NCBI GenBank assembly: GCA_015501605.1
Contig: JADNRZ010000022.1
Coordinates: 806,001-870,000 of the forward strand
DNA length: 64,000 bases
Direction: 5' to 3'
Source of the DNA: Panaeolus papilionaceus
Taxonomy: Eukaryota > Basidiomycota > Agaricomycetes > Agaricales
The notes beneath the pieces were generated by a model that was not told the origin of the DNA, ran no database searches, and saw only the letters and a program-made list of their open reading frames with translations. Shown here piece by piece: positions 24,620 to 36,327 of the stretch (position 1 is its first letter; each line of letters starts with the position of its first letter). The translations under genes were made by a program, and so were the position numbers.

Positions 24620-27600
24620 TTAACGACGACGGTCGTAATCTCGGTCTCGCTCCCTAGAATCCCTCCTCTCTCCACCACGCCCGCTGCCCCTATGGTCTCT
24701 GTCATCACGTTCGCGACGAGGGGGAGACCTGTGTCGTTCCCTGTCTCTGTCCGCATCCCGATGTCCTCCAGCACGATTATCGCCTCTATCACCCTCACGG
24801 CGAGGGGGTGGCGGCGACCTCGACCTCCGCTCGTCACGGCCATGACGATCAGACATATGAGGGGGAGGAGACCTTGAACGCCTATCCCGTTCCTTTCCCT
24901 TCTCGATATCTCTTTCCCGCTCTGGGAAAGGCTCCCGTGCGCGGTCTCTGGGGTAATCTCTCTCCCTCTCTCGACCGTTACCACCTCTAGGCGCAGGCGG
25001 TGGCGGTGAACGACGACGTGTCCTATCGCCATCCGGCGCTCTTTCACGAGGGGGAGGAGACGGGGAGCGTTGTCGTCTGGGAGGGGCGGCGTCATCCACA
25101 TCCATCAGATCAACAGCCTTAGTCCTGTTTACATCTCTCCTAGGAGGAGGTGGGGGTGATCGTGAGGGTGAACGACGAGAAGAACGGCGGGGTGGAGAGG
25201 CTCTGCTGTCTTTCTTCCTTGGTGGTGGACGCGACCTCGACCTGGAGGATGCATTGTCTGATGAAGGCGAGCGACGTCGGCGAGGGGGTGTACGGGACCG
25301 TGAACGGCTGTCTCGTCGCCTGCGGCCACCACCGCGTCGAGAGTCCGCTGAGGAGGAGTCGGACGAATCTGAATCTGAGGTCGAGTCGGAATCTGAGCTG
25401 GTGTCCGAATCGGAGTCAGAGGAAGATGATTTGGCGGCGCGGAGTTGCTCCATGATAATTTTAGGGGCGTTCTGGAAAGAATACTAAGTCACGGTGGTTT
25501 ATAGTAGTAAAAATAAACGAACTTTGAGATATTCTCTCATTTCCTCAGTCAACACACCCAAACCAATGCTGGTGAAGTAATTGATGGAGAAACGAGTATT
25601 CTTTGGATTGTCCATCGGGAACATCCCTGCCGCTCCATGTTTGACTTCAGGGTCTTTAAACCTCTCTGCCAAAGTTTTGAGACCCATGCTTTCCATCATC
25701 TCCTGCATCATGATTTTGATGAAAATACGACTACTACTAGTCGTATCGTCTTCGTTAACCTTAACACACTCCAACACCATCCATGAAACGGCGTCGTTGG
25801 CGAACATGTGGCCAAAGAAGCGAGCGATGTTGCGGAGACGATTTGTTTCGTAACGATGGATGGTTGTGTAGTAGTTGTTGAAAGCGTGCTCGAAACATTC
25901 CGTCCATACGCGATTCAATTTGCTGAATCGCTCGCCTATGAGCCCGTAGAAAGTAGAATACGAACGTTCTTGAGAGCAACACTCGATGATCATGTTGACG
26001 AGTTCAATCTGCAACATGGCTGGTCAGATTACGGGTGTTTAGGCTCAGAGAACATGGATTTACCTCCTGACCCTCCTGAAGCTGAACCTTCAGCAGCTTG
26101 TGAACAGCTTCTTCGTAGTTCAACGCGTTCATTATGGTCAAGTAAATAACCCTGCGAAGGTTGACTAGATTTGTTTCCGTTTTGTCTTCAATGCCTTGTT
26201 TTTCCTCAACAGCTATGGAATAATTAGAGAACGCAATTTCTGGGGATAATGTAACAAGTACCTTCGTCTTCGTCAGAGTCGTCAGAATCCTCATCTGAAC
26301 CAGACTCTTCATCCGAGTCATCTCCCAGAATTTCAGATTTAATGGCCTTGTACTTTTCCTCGTTTTCCAAATAATTGGGATCAAACTTAAAGATGTCTGT
26401 ACAACTGTTAGAACACGAGAAACTTGTAAAACGAGAGAAATGCGCACTCAAGCCATCCTGGACTTGCAGCTCCTCCTCAAGCTGGATTTGATGGGTAATC
26501 TGTTCGTCCTCCTCAACAAGGTCGAGTCCCTCCGGAATAATAGGGTTATCCTTGTACTTGTCCTTGCGGACCTGCATAAGAACTTCAATCATATATTGAA
26601 CTCTCTGGCTAATTTTCCCTTCGTTCAGGACTGCACGGAACCGTTCAAAGACTGTAGCATTGGCTTTTGGAGAGTTTTCTGCGAGGAAAGCACCAACTTC
26701 GCGTGTGAATCCTACGGCGATTTCAATGGAGTCGCCAGTGGGTCGTTCGAGTAATAGTACAAGAATTTGGAGGGCAATGATTTCGTGGGCGACACCTTGG
26801 TTGACGAGGTGAGCAATGAAGGTTGTAGCTGAGTGACAGACGACCTGAATGTGTATTTGTTAGACGATTTAATTTGGGGAAAAGAAAAAAAAGAGCATAC
26901 CTTGTCGTTACGCTTAAAGGACCTTCGAAACGCGCTGATAAGTCGCGTCAGGACAAGCTCTCCGACCTGAGGTAGTTTGGTGTTGATGATTGCCACAAGG
27001 GCAGCGAACACGGGGGTGAATGGTAAACTTGCTGCTTGAGCTTTCATGACACTCCTGGCAAACAAACCCCGGCCTCGAATCAGATTTTCCGCAAACAGCT
27101 CTGGGACAATGAGCTTGATGTTGGCTACATTGACCCTGTTGACGATACCCGTGATAGACTTGCGCAAAGCGTCCCAGGCCATGCGCTGGTATTCTGGACT
27201 GGCTTTATCCTTCGCAGCCTCCTCCCGCATAGCACGAAGGCGACCGGGGGGGATATAAACACCTCCTGATCGGGTGTTCACCAACTTCGCCCATTCTGCC
27301 CTCATAGCAGACTCTTTTTCTTTCTCCTTTGCTTCGTCCTTTGCCTTGTCCACTTTCGCAACTGCCATATCGTCGCCATTCTCCCTACTTTGGATATCCA
27401 TAGCCGCCACTTGCGCCTCTAGCTGTCGACCTTTTGGAGGTGTTGGTCCGTCAGAATCCGAATCAGGGACATCTGAGGGAGACCTTGACCTCCGTCGAGT
27501 TGAACGCTGGCCACGAGCATCTGGAGAGCCGGAAGGAGACCTACGATTGACGAAATAAATAAATAAAGTTATTTACTGGTAATTTGATACCACGTACCTC

Positions 27601-27644
27601 TTCCTTTTGTGAGCAGGCGATTCAGAATGCGGTGAAGAGCTCAT
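24620..27644 (-). CDS. CWC22: Pre-mRNA splicing factor Cwc22
   Basis: Spliceosome-associated MIF4G/MA3 protein needed before the first catalytic step and, in many eukaryotes, for loading eIF4A3 of the exon junction complex. Seven exons: 27644-27598, 27540-26901, 26844-26448, 26396-26262, 26212-26064, 26008-25523, 25471-24620, encoding 901 residues. The order is a Ser/Arg-rich start, MIF4G from about 110 to 360 (SGGVYIPPGRLRAM, RVNVANIKLIVPELF, GRGLFARS), the diagnostic NIFKFDPNYLENEEKYKAI, an acidic stretch (DDSDEESGSDED), MA3 (RRVIYLTIMNALNYEEAVHKLL, CCSQERSYSTFYGLIGERF, NDAVSWMVLECV), then IGLGVLTEEMREYL and a long RS/RD/PPP tail from about residue 625. The tail has many RS, RERD and RRSPSP units, as in metazoan CWC22, whereas the yeast protein lacks it. 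Confidence 0.95.
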
Positions 27645-28059
27645 TTAATAGTCGGCGTCGCCGTTACTGACGATGAGCAGCGTCAACATTTCAGGGAGTC
27701 ATGAGTGATCTTGTTTGGCTTTGATTACTTTCATCTTCCAGGCCAAGCAACACGTCCCGTAATGTCCAATGATCAATTGACTTGACAATGATCATCATGT
27801 TTTCTCAACTCCCCGTCCTTCAAAGCCCTTGTCATCTGTCATCGGAAACAAGATATGAATGACTTGATATGCTCAGATTAGTCGAATTAGCATTTGACAC
27901 TTGGTTATCACTTGATCATCTTCAATATGATTTGAGTCGTGGTGGCCACCACCATGCAACGTTTCGTCCAGCACGTTGTCTGGTGCCATGTCCACCTTGC
28001 AGTCTTGATAATCGAAGCAACGATAAATCTCAGTCTTTTAGCCTTAGCCGTTTTTCATT
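27645..28059. other. Intergenic, start of duplicated segment
   Basis: 415 bp between the CWC22 start and the first P-loop gene. From about 27700 it resembles the region from about 30566 upstream of the second P-loop gene (shared GATCTTGTTTGG, TGCAACGTTT, CCAGCA.GTTGTCT), so promoter and gene were duplicated together. Confidence 0.5.
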
Positions 28060-30267
28060 ATGTCCCCGTCAAGCTCAGCATTTAAACCGGCTTCTGACGA
28101 CTTGATATTCGCGTAAGCATCTAATGGTTACTGGTTCTACACCGCAAACGCTTTGACGCGCGTATTAGTCTCATCGGTTTGAAAGAGCCTGGCTCCAAAT
28201 CCAAGGAACTCAGCCCGAAATCGCTGGTAAGTTTTTTGTCGACCCTTGGGCCTTTCTTTTGACCCTGACGTAGGCGGTGCTCAGTTTATTGCATACATTG
28301 AAGCAGAACACCAACGAAGCACTCACGGTACACCTTTGCAATGGACTGACATTAAACTAGACGAGGATTCGCAAGGGGCCCATGTCAGAGTTTGTCGATT
28401 AGCTCATGCTGCCTTCAAGCAGAGTGTCGTGCTGGTGGATACCCAAGCTTTTGAAAGCAAGATACAAGAAGCAACTGTAATGTCCTCTCTTGACACATGG
28501 CTAAAGGAGACGTGGGTTTCGCTTCAATGTATATATGGAAACATATGTTGAGCCATCCGTTCTGCACAGGTATCCTGCGAAGAAAGGAAAAGCAGCAACA
28601 GAAGCGATACATTTTGCAGGAATCCTTTACTTTTGCTCGATTCAGGATTCTCTCTTTGGCCCTAGGACAAACGCAAGACCAACTCGAATGTTATACAACT
28701 ATCATTCCAAAACCTATTTTGAGTCACTGTGCGGAAAGGATGGCGCAAAGAAGATAGGCCTCATCACATGCACCTGGGACAAGCTGGATATCATTACTCT
28801 GCAAGAAGCACAGGAGGCCGAGAACAGGATCGTAAACGAGCACTGGACGGTGTGTGCTAATATTTCACGTCGAGGAGAATAGTGTTTACACAGCCCTGCA
28901 GGAGATGAACGCGCTTGGATCTCGCATCGAGCGCCTAAAAACCGACACTTGCGGGGCTATTCTAAAACAAGCTGTCCAGATTGCCAACAACGAAGCCGTG
29001 GTCTCGGAACAGAATATATTTTCTGTTGGTGCCGATGATATAATTATTGCGTGAGTTCGGGTATCATTGCTCCTTGCCTCAATCAACCTGACTGGGAACA
29101 CAGGTGCATGGGTCCGACCGGATCTGGGAAAACCAATGTATTTTCGCTCCTGAATGATTTCATAAATGCTTTATATTGATTGCTTTTTCTAGTTTATTGA
29201 AAAACTCGGCGATCATCATTGCATAGACGAAGAAAAGAATGAAGCGCCGACCGGGAGAGGACAACTCACTTCTGATACAAACAGAATCACTGCGTACAGA
29301 CTGAGGAACCACCAGATAATGATGGACCGAATTGTCGTTGTTGACACGCCAGGTTTCGATGATACGCATTTATCCGACAGTTCCGTACTTGAAATGCTTG
29401 AGAGATGGCTCTCGAAGACGTGAGGATTCCCCATATTTTCTTCCGGGCACTATTCGTCAACTGATCGAAAATACGACTAGGTACCGCAAAAATACCCTGT
29501 TGGCCGGTGTTTTGTATTTTCATCGCATCACAGACAACCGCATGAGCGGGACAGCCAATCGCAACATTCGTATGTTTGGGAAACTTTGCGGTAGCAAAGC
29601 CGCAGAGAAGGTCGTTCTTGTTACCACTATGTGGGACTTGATTGCTAGACAAGATGGAGAAAACAAATACAGGCCCTTACACGCTTAGAATCACTTAAAA
29701 CGCAGTATTGGAAGGTAGGCGTTCTGTAGATGTGCATTGGAAATGCGAAGTTAACATGAGATAAAGGGCCTGCTTGACAACCGTGTACGAACCGAGGAAT
29801 TCGACGGCAAACCTACCACTGCCATGAAAATAATAGGGATGTTTTTCGCGGATGAGGACCGCACTAGTCTGCGGTTTCAGCAGGAGATCGTAGATATTGG
29901 GTTGCCACTCAAACAAACTGAAGCTGGGATTGTATTGTCGGCCAGCCTGGTGGACAGAAAGGAGGTTTTAGAGGGTAAGATCAAGGAATGCAAGCGACAA
30001 GCACATCATCTTCACGGTCAGGCGCTTGAAGATTCACTTGCAGAACATAAAGCCGCGGAGGAAGATCTCAAAAGAATCACTGAGATGTTGAAAGAACTTA
30101 AAGTTAGCCCGCTCGCTAGACTGGCGCAAATAGTTCGCTTCAAGAAAGCGCCGGGGGTAAGTTGGTTTACGTTTTGGCGACATTTATTTATTTATTCCTG
30201 ATTCTGACGGTTTCTTCCACTCTTACAGAAACCCCTGGACCTTGGAGGGCCGATAAAGTCTAAGTAG
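28060..30267 (+). CDS. Tandem pseudo-G-domain/G-domain P-loop protein, copy 1 (one-base frameshift)
   Basis: Predicted AIG1-like P-loop protein of unknown role. Ten exons: 28060-28112, 28169-28226, 28285-28511, 28570-28849, 28902-29050, 29104-29137, 29193-29419, 29481-29714, 29767-30156, 30229-30267. The N-terminal half has the fold's landmarks (VVLVDTQAFE, GILYFCSIQDSL, LITCTWDK) but its Walker A exon reads LIGLKEPGSKSKE, not GxxxxGK[ST]. The second half has an intact loop GPTGSGKT, VVVDTPGFDD, LYFHRITDNR and VTTMWD. A charged coiled coil (about 470-530) and a Gly-rich end follow. Exon 8 is 234 nt against 235 nt in copy 2. The frame breaks in or near an A-run at 29660-29663 and gives TAG at 29686-29688. 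Allowing for one missing base it would be 563 residues. Either young decay or a homopolymer error. Confidence 0.75.
29686..29688 (+). other. Premature stop after a one-base shift in exon 8 of copy 1
   Basis: Downstream of the A-run at 29660-29663 the conserved peptide LESLKTQYWK is in the +2 frame relative to VTTMWDLIARQDGE. Copy 2 reads the equivalent region through without a break. Confidence 0.7.
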
Positions 30268-31044
30268 CATAGGTTGCGACCATCTCATATGTTCCACATC
30301 TTGCCCGAGTTTACTTTGTAGTTAACACTTCTCTTCCATAATATCATGTCTGATGCCCGCTTGTATCGTTTGTCTGCGTTCCAACACGTTGACAAACTTG
30401 AGCTCAATGATTAATTATCAAGTGCCATCCACAGCATGATCGAAAAATATTAACTAGGAAAGGACCTGCCCCTATCTCATGCTGCCCTTGGGCGATTGTG
30501 GTGAGTATCCAGACAGACAAGTATACTCCTGGTTGTTGAGCGCTGAGCTGCGCTTCAACTTCAATTAGTCATGATCTTGTTTGGTTCTGACGACAACAGG
30601 CAACACAACAAACATCTTGCTTCTCAGTTTGAACTGCCACTCGTCTCAATAATCAATTCAGCTCAACTCCGAATCTCGATGCTTCCAGGGCAGCTCGTCA
30701 AGTTGTAACTTGCCTTCTACCTGAACCAACATAGATTTGATTAAAACGCCCATTTCGACGATGTGGACTTAAAAATCTTGTTCAGGGATGAATTAATATC
30801 ATTTTTGCGCATAAGAAAATGGTGACCCTTTCAAGACAAGATACCTCACGGTGCAAATCTAGTACATGATCCTATCAGTGCAGATTAGGTTCTGATACTC
30901 GACGATGTCACTTCATTACCCTAAACAGGTTGCCAACACTCTTGCAGTCATGCAACGTTTTCTCCAGCAGGTTGTCTCGTGCACGATTATCTTTGCTTTG
31001 GTGATTCATAGGCAGCAACTGACCATCCTTTGAACCGTCCTATC
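30268..31044. other. Intergenic between the two tandem copies
   Basis: 777 bp. The distal part (from about 30566) is a diverged copy of the region upstream of copy 1 and probably carries the promoter of copy 2. No other gene seen. Confidence 0.45.
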
Positions 31045-33290
31045 ATGCCTTCATCAACCTCGCAGTTTCGTGGTCAAGCTGACGACCTGATAATCGCGTA
31101 CGTATATCTCATCGTTTTGGGGCCCTTTCAGACGCGCTTATAACCATCATGTTCGGCCAGTCTTATTTCCTTGAAAGAGCCTGGATCTCAATCTAAAGAA
31201 AGCAGCCCAAAAGCGGTGGTAAGAGCTAGCTATTTGTATTGAGCGTTCGTCGTTCCCTGAACCCCACAAGTTCGTCGCATCGATTGAGGTCGCACATCAG
31301 CAACGTTCTAGTACCAAGGAACCGTTGCAATGGACCGACTATGTGCAAGAGGGCACCACTTCTGGCATCCGAGCATGTCGACTTCACCACGAAATGTCGA
31401 AACAAAACGTGGTTCTAGTGGACACTCCAGCCTTCGAGCGCAAGTCCGCAGAAACGACAGTGATGTCCTGCCTTGAAGAATGGTTGCAGACAACGTGAGC
31501 TTCCAGTTCAGAATGTAATTCGAATTAACTCTGAGGATTGGGACCATTCCTCGCATAGGTACCCACTGAAAAAAGGGAAAGCAGCCACAGAAACGACCCA
31601 TTTTGCTGGTATCCTCTACTTTTGCTCCATCCAGGACCCTCTGTTTGCGCTTGAGCCAGATCTATCATCCACCCGGGCGCTATATAATCACCATTGTCGA
31701 TCATACTACGAGACACTATGTGGGAAGGACAGTGCAAAGAAGATAGGTGTCGTCACTGGCGTCTGGGACAAACTGGACAAGGTCACTCATGAAGAGGCGC
31801 AGGAAGCGGAGAACAGGATTGCAAACGAACATTGGGCGGTGCGCGTCATTGTGATTTATCCGTTGAAAGACTCCTGACTATGTTATAGGAAATGATAAAT
31901 GATGGTTCTCGTATAGAGCGTCTAAGAACGGATACTTGGAGCGACGTCCTGGAACAAGCCATTCATATTGCTTGCAACGAACCTGTGGTCTCGGAACAGA
32001 ATATATTTTCTGTTCGCGCAGACGATGTCATCATTGCGTGAGTTATTTCTTCTCTGTTTTGTATTTAGCAAGATCTGATGTGGGTGTATAGCTGCATGGG
32101 CCCAACGGGATCTGGGAAGAGCAACGTATGAACCCTGCCTATTTCAAGCTCTTTTCTTTCATTTGCTCAATGTTCGCTATGTCTAGTTCATCAAGAAAGT
32201 CAGCAACCACCACTGTACAGATGAAGACCAGAATGATGCTCCAAATGGGAAGGAGCAGCTTACGTCTGCCACAAGTCGAATCTCTGCCTACAGACTTCGG
32301 AATCACCCAACGATGAGGGATCGGATTGTCCTGGTCGATACGGCCGGCTTCGACGACACGCATTTGTCCGACATGGAAGTGCTCAAGATGCTTGGAAGCT
32401 GGCTCTCGAAGACGTGCGTGATCCACATACGCCCATGTATTCCTGAAGCTGATTGCCATTTATCTCTAGCTATCGTAAAAGCACGATGCTAGCTGGTATA
32501 CTGTATTTCCACCGCATTACGGACAATCGCATCAGCGGCACTGCTAATCGCAATATTCGCATGTTTGGGAAGCTTTGTGGCAGCAAAGCCGCAGAGAAGG
32601 TGATTCTTGTAACTACTATGTGGGACCAAGTTGCGAAGCAAGACGAAGGCAAGCAAAGAGTCGCTCAAGAGCGCTTGGAAGAACTAAAGTCGAAGTACTG
32701 GAAGGTTCGTGCTTTACTGCCAATATCTTACATGTTTTAAGCTAAAATTCGGGACGGTGTAGGCCCTAATTGAGCACCATGCGCGAACCAAAGAATTCAA
32801 CGACGAACCAGCAACTGCTATGAAGATTATAGGGATGTTTTTCACCGACGAAGACCGGACTGGCCTCCGTCTTCAGCAAGAAATTGTGGACGTTGGGTTG
32901 CCCATCAAACAAACCGACGCTGGAATCACATTGGCGAACACCTTGGAGGCCAAAATGGCAATATTGGAGCAAACTATGAAGGAAAATAAACGAAAAAGGC
33001 GTCACGCTGATGAAGAGGAACTTGCACAATTATCAGAAGAGCATAGGACTTTGGAAGATGACCTTCAAAAAATCAAGATTATGCTCAAGGAGTTGAAGGT
33101 TAATCCTCTGGCACGGTTTGCGCAAGTTGTTGGTTTCAAGAAGGCCCCTGGAGTAAGCTAATTTCTGCATTTTTCGTTCCTTCTCTTTTTTTAACTCGAT
33201 TTTCTATTTTCATTTTATCAGAAAACCCTCGACCTAGGCGCGGCGGTGCCAAAGTAGTGTGTACCATGTCCACTTCTAGTTCTCTTTTAC
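30566..33290 (+). repeat. Segmental duplication, unit 2
   Basis: Direct repeat partner of 27700-30300. The coding parts remain clearly similar while introns and flanks are largely diverged, so the duplication is not recent. Confidence 0.75.
31045..33257 (+). CDS. Tandem pseudo-G-domain/G-domain P-loop protein, copy 2 (intact)
   Basis: Intact paralogue of copy 1. Ten exons: 31045-31097, 31161-31218, 31271-31494, 31559-31838, 31889-32037, 32092-32125, 32187-32413, 32470-32704, 32763-33152, 33222-33257, encoding 561 residues. Domain one (1 to about 205) keeps Walker B-like NVVLVDTPAFE (D at residue 88) and VTGVWDK, but the Walker A exon reads LISLKEPGSQSKE: glycines are rearranged and the lysine is Q. 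Domain two (about 250-420) has GPTGSGKS near 258-265, VLVDTAGFDD (A where copy 1 has P), LYFHRITDNR and VTTMWD. The C-terminal part holds MKIIGMFFTDEDRTGL, a coiled coil (about 470-530) and conserved ELKVNPLARFAQ. No signal peptide or membrane span. A nucleotide-binding module paired with a non-binding partner domain is the simplest reading. Confidence 0.8.
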
Positions 33291-33754
33291 ACCATTCTTT
33301 GCTAGTAGCACCTTGTTAGTTTAATCAACGCCTGATAGCGTACCTTCTGTATTTTAGTTGAACTGTATTGAATAATTGCAAATAAATTTTCTCACCAAGC
33401 AAGTCAAGGGCTTTGTCCCTCACCACCATCATCTGAAAATGACTATCTGATCACAAGGCAGCAGCAACTCATGGTGGCTACATTTTTGCACCGGCTACAA
33501 CCTTCGTTCGTAAGCCTCCGAATACCTGAACAAGCTCAGGTACTGTCACTCATAGGGCGTAGTACCCGGACCAGTGGTCCTTTTGTGGCAAACCAATCAC
33601 ATGGGGCCATTCTCCGCTCATTATCATCACCGAAACCGTCTCATATAAGTCAGCGATTGCGCTATTCCACGATGACCTCCCTGTAAATACCCATTCTTAT
33701 TTTCCTTGGTTTCTATCCGCTCATAGACGTTACTATCTTCCTAGATCAACTTAC
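33258..33754. other. Intergenic / leader of the metallo-hydrolase
   Basis: 497 bp. A short upstream frame beginning ATGACCTCC at 33672 is followed at once by GTAAAT, and a TTCCTAG precedes the true start, so a leader intron 33684-33743 is possible. Nothing else recognised. Confidence 0.35.
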
Positions 33755-35025
33755 ATGGCTGCACCAGAGGCTTTACCAAATGTCACAAAGGTAAGGTTCG
33801 CTGGTTCCTTGAAGGTTTTGCCCCTATCTCATGTTGTGAATCTCATAGCTTAGTGATCATGTTGTGCGGGTGCTGGGCCAGGTACTTTGGTGCATTTCTG
33901 GCAGAATAACGAACTAACAGTTTTGTAGAACCCTGGAAAGTTCACCCTTCAAGGTGAGCATCAATTGCATGGCCACAAAATATTTCATTCCAACATATCG
34001 TACCCATAGGCACCAACACCTATCTTATTGGTTCACAGAACCCATATATCCTTATTGACACTGCCGAAGGAAAGCCAGAATACACTACTGTCTTAACTTC
34101 CACCCTTGAAGGCGTCTGTGCCCCAGCCAACCCCGATCTCCCAGACATATCCGACATCATAATCTCCCACTGGCACGGCGACCATGTTGGTGGCATACCC
34201 TCCGTCCTAGCACTTCTCAGGCAACGTTGGGAAGCACGAAACCCAGGGAAACCCTACGTTGCGCCCCGCGTGCACAAATACCCCCTGGACCTCAATGCGG
34301 ATGGTGAACACAAGTCGGACTACTTCAAACTCCCCGGCATTGTCGAAGGAGTCAAAAAGGACAAGAACCTCTACACGCCTGCGCCAACTGACAACGGTGT
34401 ATTCCACAATCTGCACGATGGCCAGACCTTTCAGGACCTCGTCAGCGGATCGACTCTGCTGCGCGTCTTGCATACCCCAGGACACACCGTCGACTCCATC
34501 TCGCTCTACGTGCCGCAGGATCGTGCACTCTACACCGCAGACACTGTACTGGGGCACGGTACAGCAGTCTTCGAGGACCTCGCAACATACCTGGCCAGTC
34601 TGAACCGCATGCTTCATTATGGGACGGATAAAGGAAAGGATCATATCCCAGCAGGCGACATCGACCTGAATTATGTCAATTTATACCCTGCGCATGGTGC
34701 TGTGGTTATTAATGGACGCCAAACGATCGAGACCTATATCAAGCATAGACTGGAACGCGAGACTCAGGTGCTGAAGGCGTTGGCGTCGCCTATACCCGCT
34801 GAGGTGGCGGAAACGGAAGAGGAGAAAGAACATTGGTCAACGTGGACGATTGTGAAGGTGTTGTACAAGGATTACCCGGATAACTTGTGGCTTCCTGCTG
34901 CGAGAGGTATTGATCTACATATGAGGAAGTTGGAAGGAGAAAGATTGATTCAGCGTGTTGGAGGGGAGGGGAAGGACGTGAGGTGGAAGTTGTTGGTTTC
35001 ACCCCCTAGGTCGCCGAGCCTTTGA
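33755..35025 (+). CDS. LACTB2-like metallo-beta-lactamase-fold hydrolase
   Basis: Metal-dependent hydrolase of the LACTB2/beta-lactamase-like protein 2 group. Animal LACTB2 is a mitochondrial endoribonuclease, and fungal relatives also include stand-alone thioesterases of polyketide pathways, so the substrate is open. Four exons: 33755-33790, 33849-33881, 33929-33953, 34010-35025, encoding 369 residues. Motifs in order: VRVLGQNPGKFTLQGTNTYLIG, ILIDTAEG, the zinc motif SHWHGDHVGG (HxHxDH), VLHTPGHTVDSIS (third metal histidine), YTADTVLGHGT and LYPAHG. The C-terminal about 90 residues resemble the LACTB2 winged-helix part (STWTIVKVLYKDYPDNL). The start gives the usual short N-terminus with no clear mitochondrial presequence. 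No polyketide synthase is nearby, which argues weakly against a cluster role. Confidence 0.88.
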
Positions 35026-35317
35026 ATTAAATGTCGTGAGCTTGTATGACGACTCCTGAATTCATTGCTAGGTATAAGATTACAGTTCTATGTATGTAAA
35101 GTAAAACAGTGTACAATCCAAGAGTAGGACTATTGCCAGGTGATGACCTTTTTTTTAAGTTGAGGTCCTTGATACAATGGTTATACAATTAAGAGATATG
35201 AATGAGCGTTGGAGGTGCTGAGGGATTGAAAGAATGGGTATGAGGTTGAAAAACGAAAATGCGATACATAGACTGGGTATGATGACGAAATGGTGGGCGT
35301 AGGAGGGCTGTCGTCAA

Positions 35318-36327
35318 TTAGATTCTATAACCAATTAATTCCATGGCAGAACAAATTAACTGTAAATATACCTGCGTGAATCAAATGTCAATAGCTGCGT
35401 ATTCCGCACAGTGCCCCTCATATGAGGCACCAAACGAAACTTGACATTCAAATCATCATAACAAATTGACCGCCCAGAGGACCATATATGGAGTCCCCTC
35501 TTATGGATTTTTCCTTCATTCGTAACCTGTGCTCCATGACCAGAAAAGAGGTGATTACCTCGATCCGTAGTGGTTCATCCAGGTTACTTTGCAGGATAAG
35601 TGCTATTGTTGGTGGATCGTGCAGCACACGACAGTAGGCGATTGGCGCTGACTGACTCGGATTATCCTCGTATAACTGAAAGCATATCTATATTTACTTT
35701 GACAGGAATTTAAAGTTAAAATAACAGCGACGTACCGATAGCCTGTAGTTATCTACCCCCCATCTCCAAACAAAACGACCAGACTGTGCTTCAAGGATTG
35801 CTGAGGGGCTGTGTTGCGAGGGAGGAAGAGTAGAGATTAGTATCATCAGACTGCGGCTCCACAACAGAAAAATCGATGCAAACGCACCTCGCTCCAGGTT
35901 GTGCTTTTTGCTTTTTCAACCATTTGTTCAGCCGAAGAGATTTCTTGCCTCTGTGCGGGAAGAGGACGACGTCAGGCATGATTTCGCGCCTCTTTATGGA
36001 CCCAAGAACTTGTTCATCTGCGACGTTACACAAATCTGTGCGTGTGACTGAACTATTGGTTGTAACCCTGTATTTTGGACCTGCACGGGTATGTAATGTG
36101 GCGAAAAGTACGCTATTACGGTCAAAAATGAGTGTAGTCGGAGGGGTGGGGTTCACAAGTGTTTCTGTGGATTGAAAAGCACTGTCTGGGCGAGCATCTA
36201 TTGGGTTTGATGCTGCATTATCGTTCACGGAGTTGTGGGTCCGAATTTCTTGACTCGTTATGGGAGAGTGCCTGCCTGACCCTGCAAGCGTAGAGGACGA
36301 GGATGGAGTACTCCTGCCAGAGTCCAT
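35318..36327 (-). CDS. DUF6593-like protein
   Basis: Small protein of a family widespread in agaricomycetes, function unknown. Five exons: 36327-35888, 35808-35736, 35675-35559, 35526-35372, 35324-35318, encoding 263 residues. The last exon codes for only two residues and the stop. The first about 70 residues are Ser/Thr/Pro rich. The domain follows: TTLIFDRNSVLFATL, KYRVTTNSSVTRTDL, GSIKRREIMPDVVLF, LRLNKWLKK, RFVWRWGVDNYRL, a segment rich in hydrophobic beta strands (IAYCRVLHDPPTIALIL) and VKFRLVPHMRG. No catalytic motif or membrane span visible. The start at 36327 is the first in-frame ATG. An alternative upstream start is not excluded. Assignment to DUF6593 is from the IKRREIMPDxV-KWL pattern and is moderately sure. 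Confidence 0.68.

Larger units (their letters stand above)
27700..30300 (+). repeat. Segmental duplication, unit 1
   Basis: A gene-sized unit (upstream region plus the ten-exon gene) that is repeated in direct orientation at about 30566-33290. Start codons are 2985 bp apart. Exon lengths 1, 2, 4, 5, 6, 7 and 9 are identical between units, exons 3, 8 and 10 differ by 1-3 nt, and introns have diverged. Confidence 0.75.

Noticed and set aside
24620..25453. RS-rich tail region as a separate SR protein gene
   Set aside because: It joins in phase through a good intron (25522-25472) to the MA3 part of CWC22, where such a tail is expected.
33672..33683. Upstream ATG as start of the LACTB2-like protein
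   Set aside because: It would be out of frame with the conserved exons; the ATG at 33755 leads straight into VRVLGQNPGKF through phase-consistent introns.
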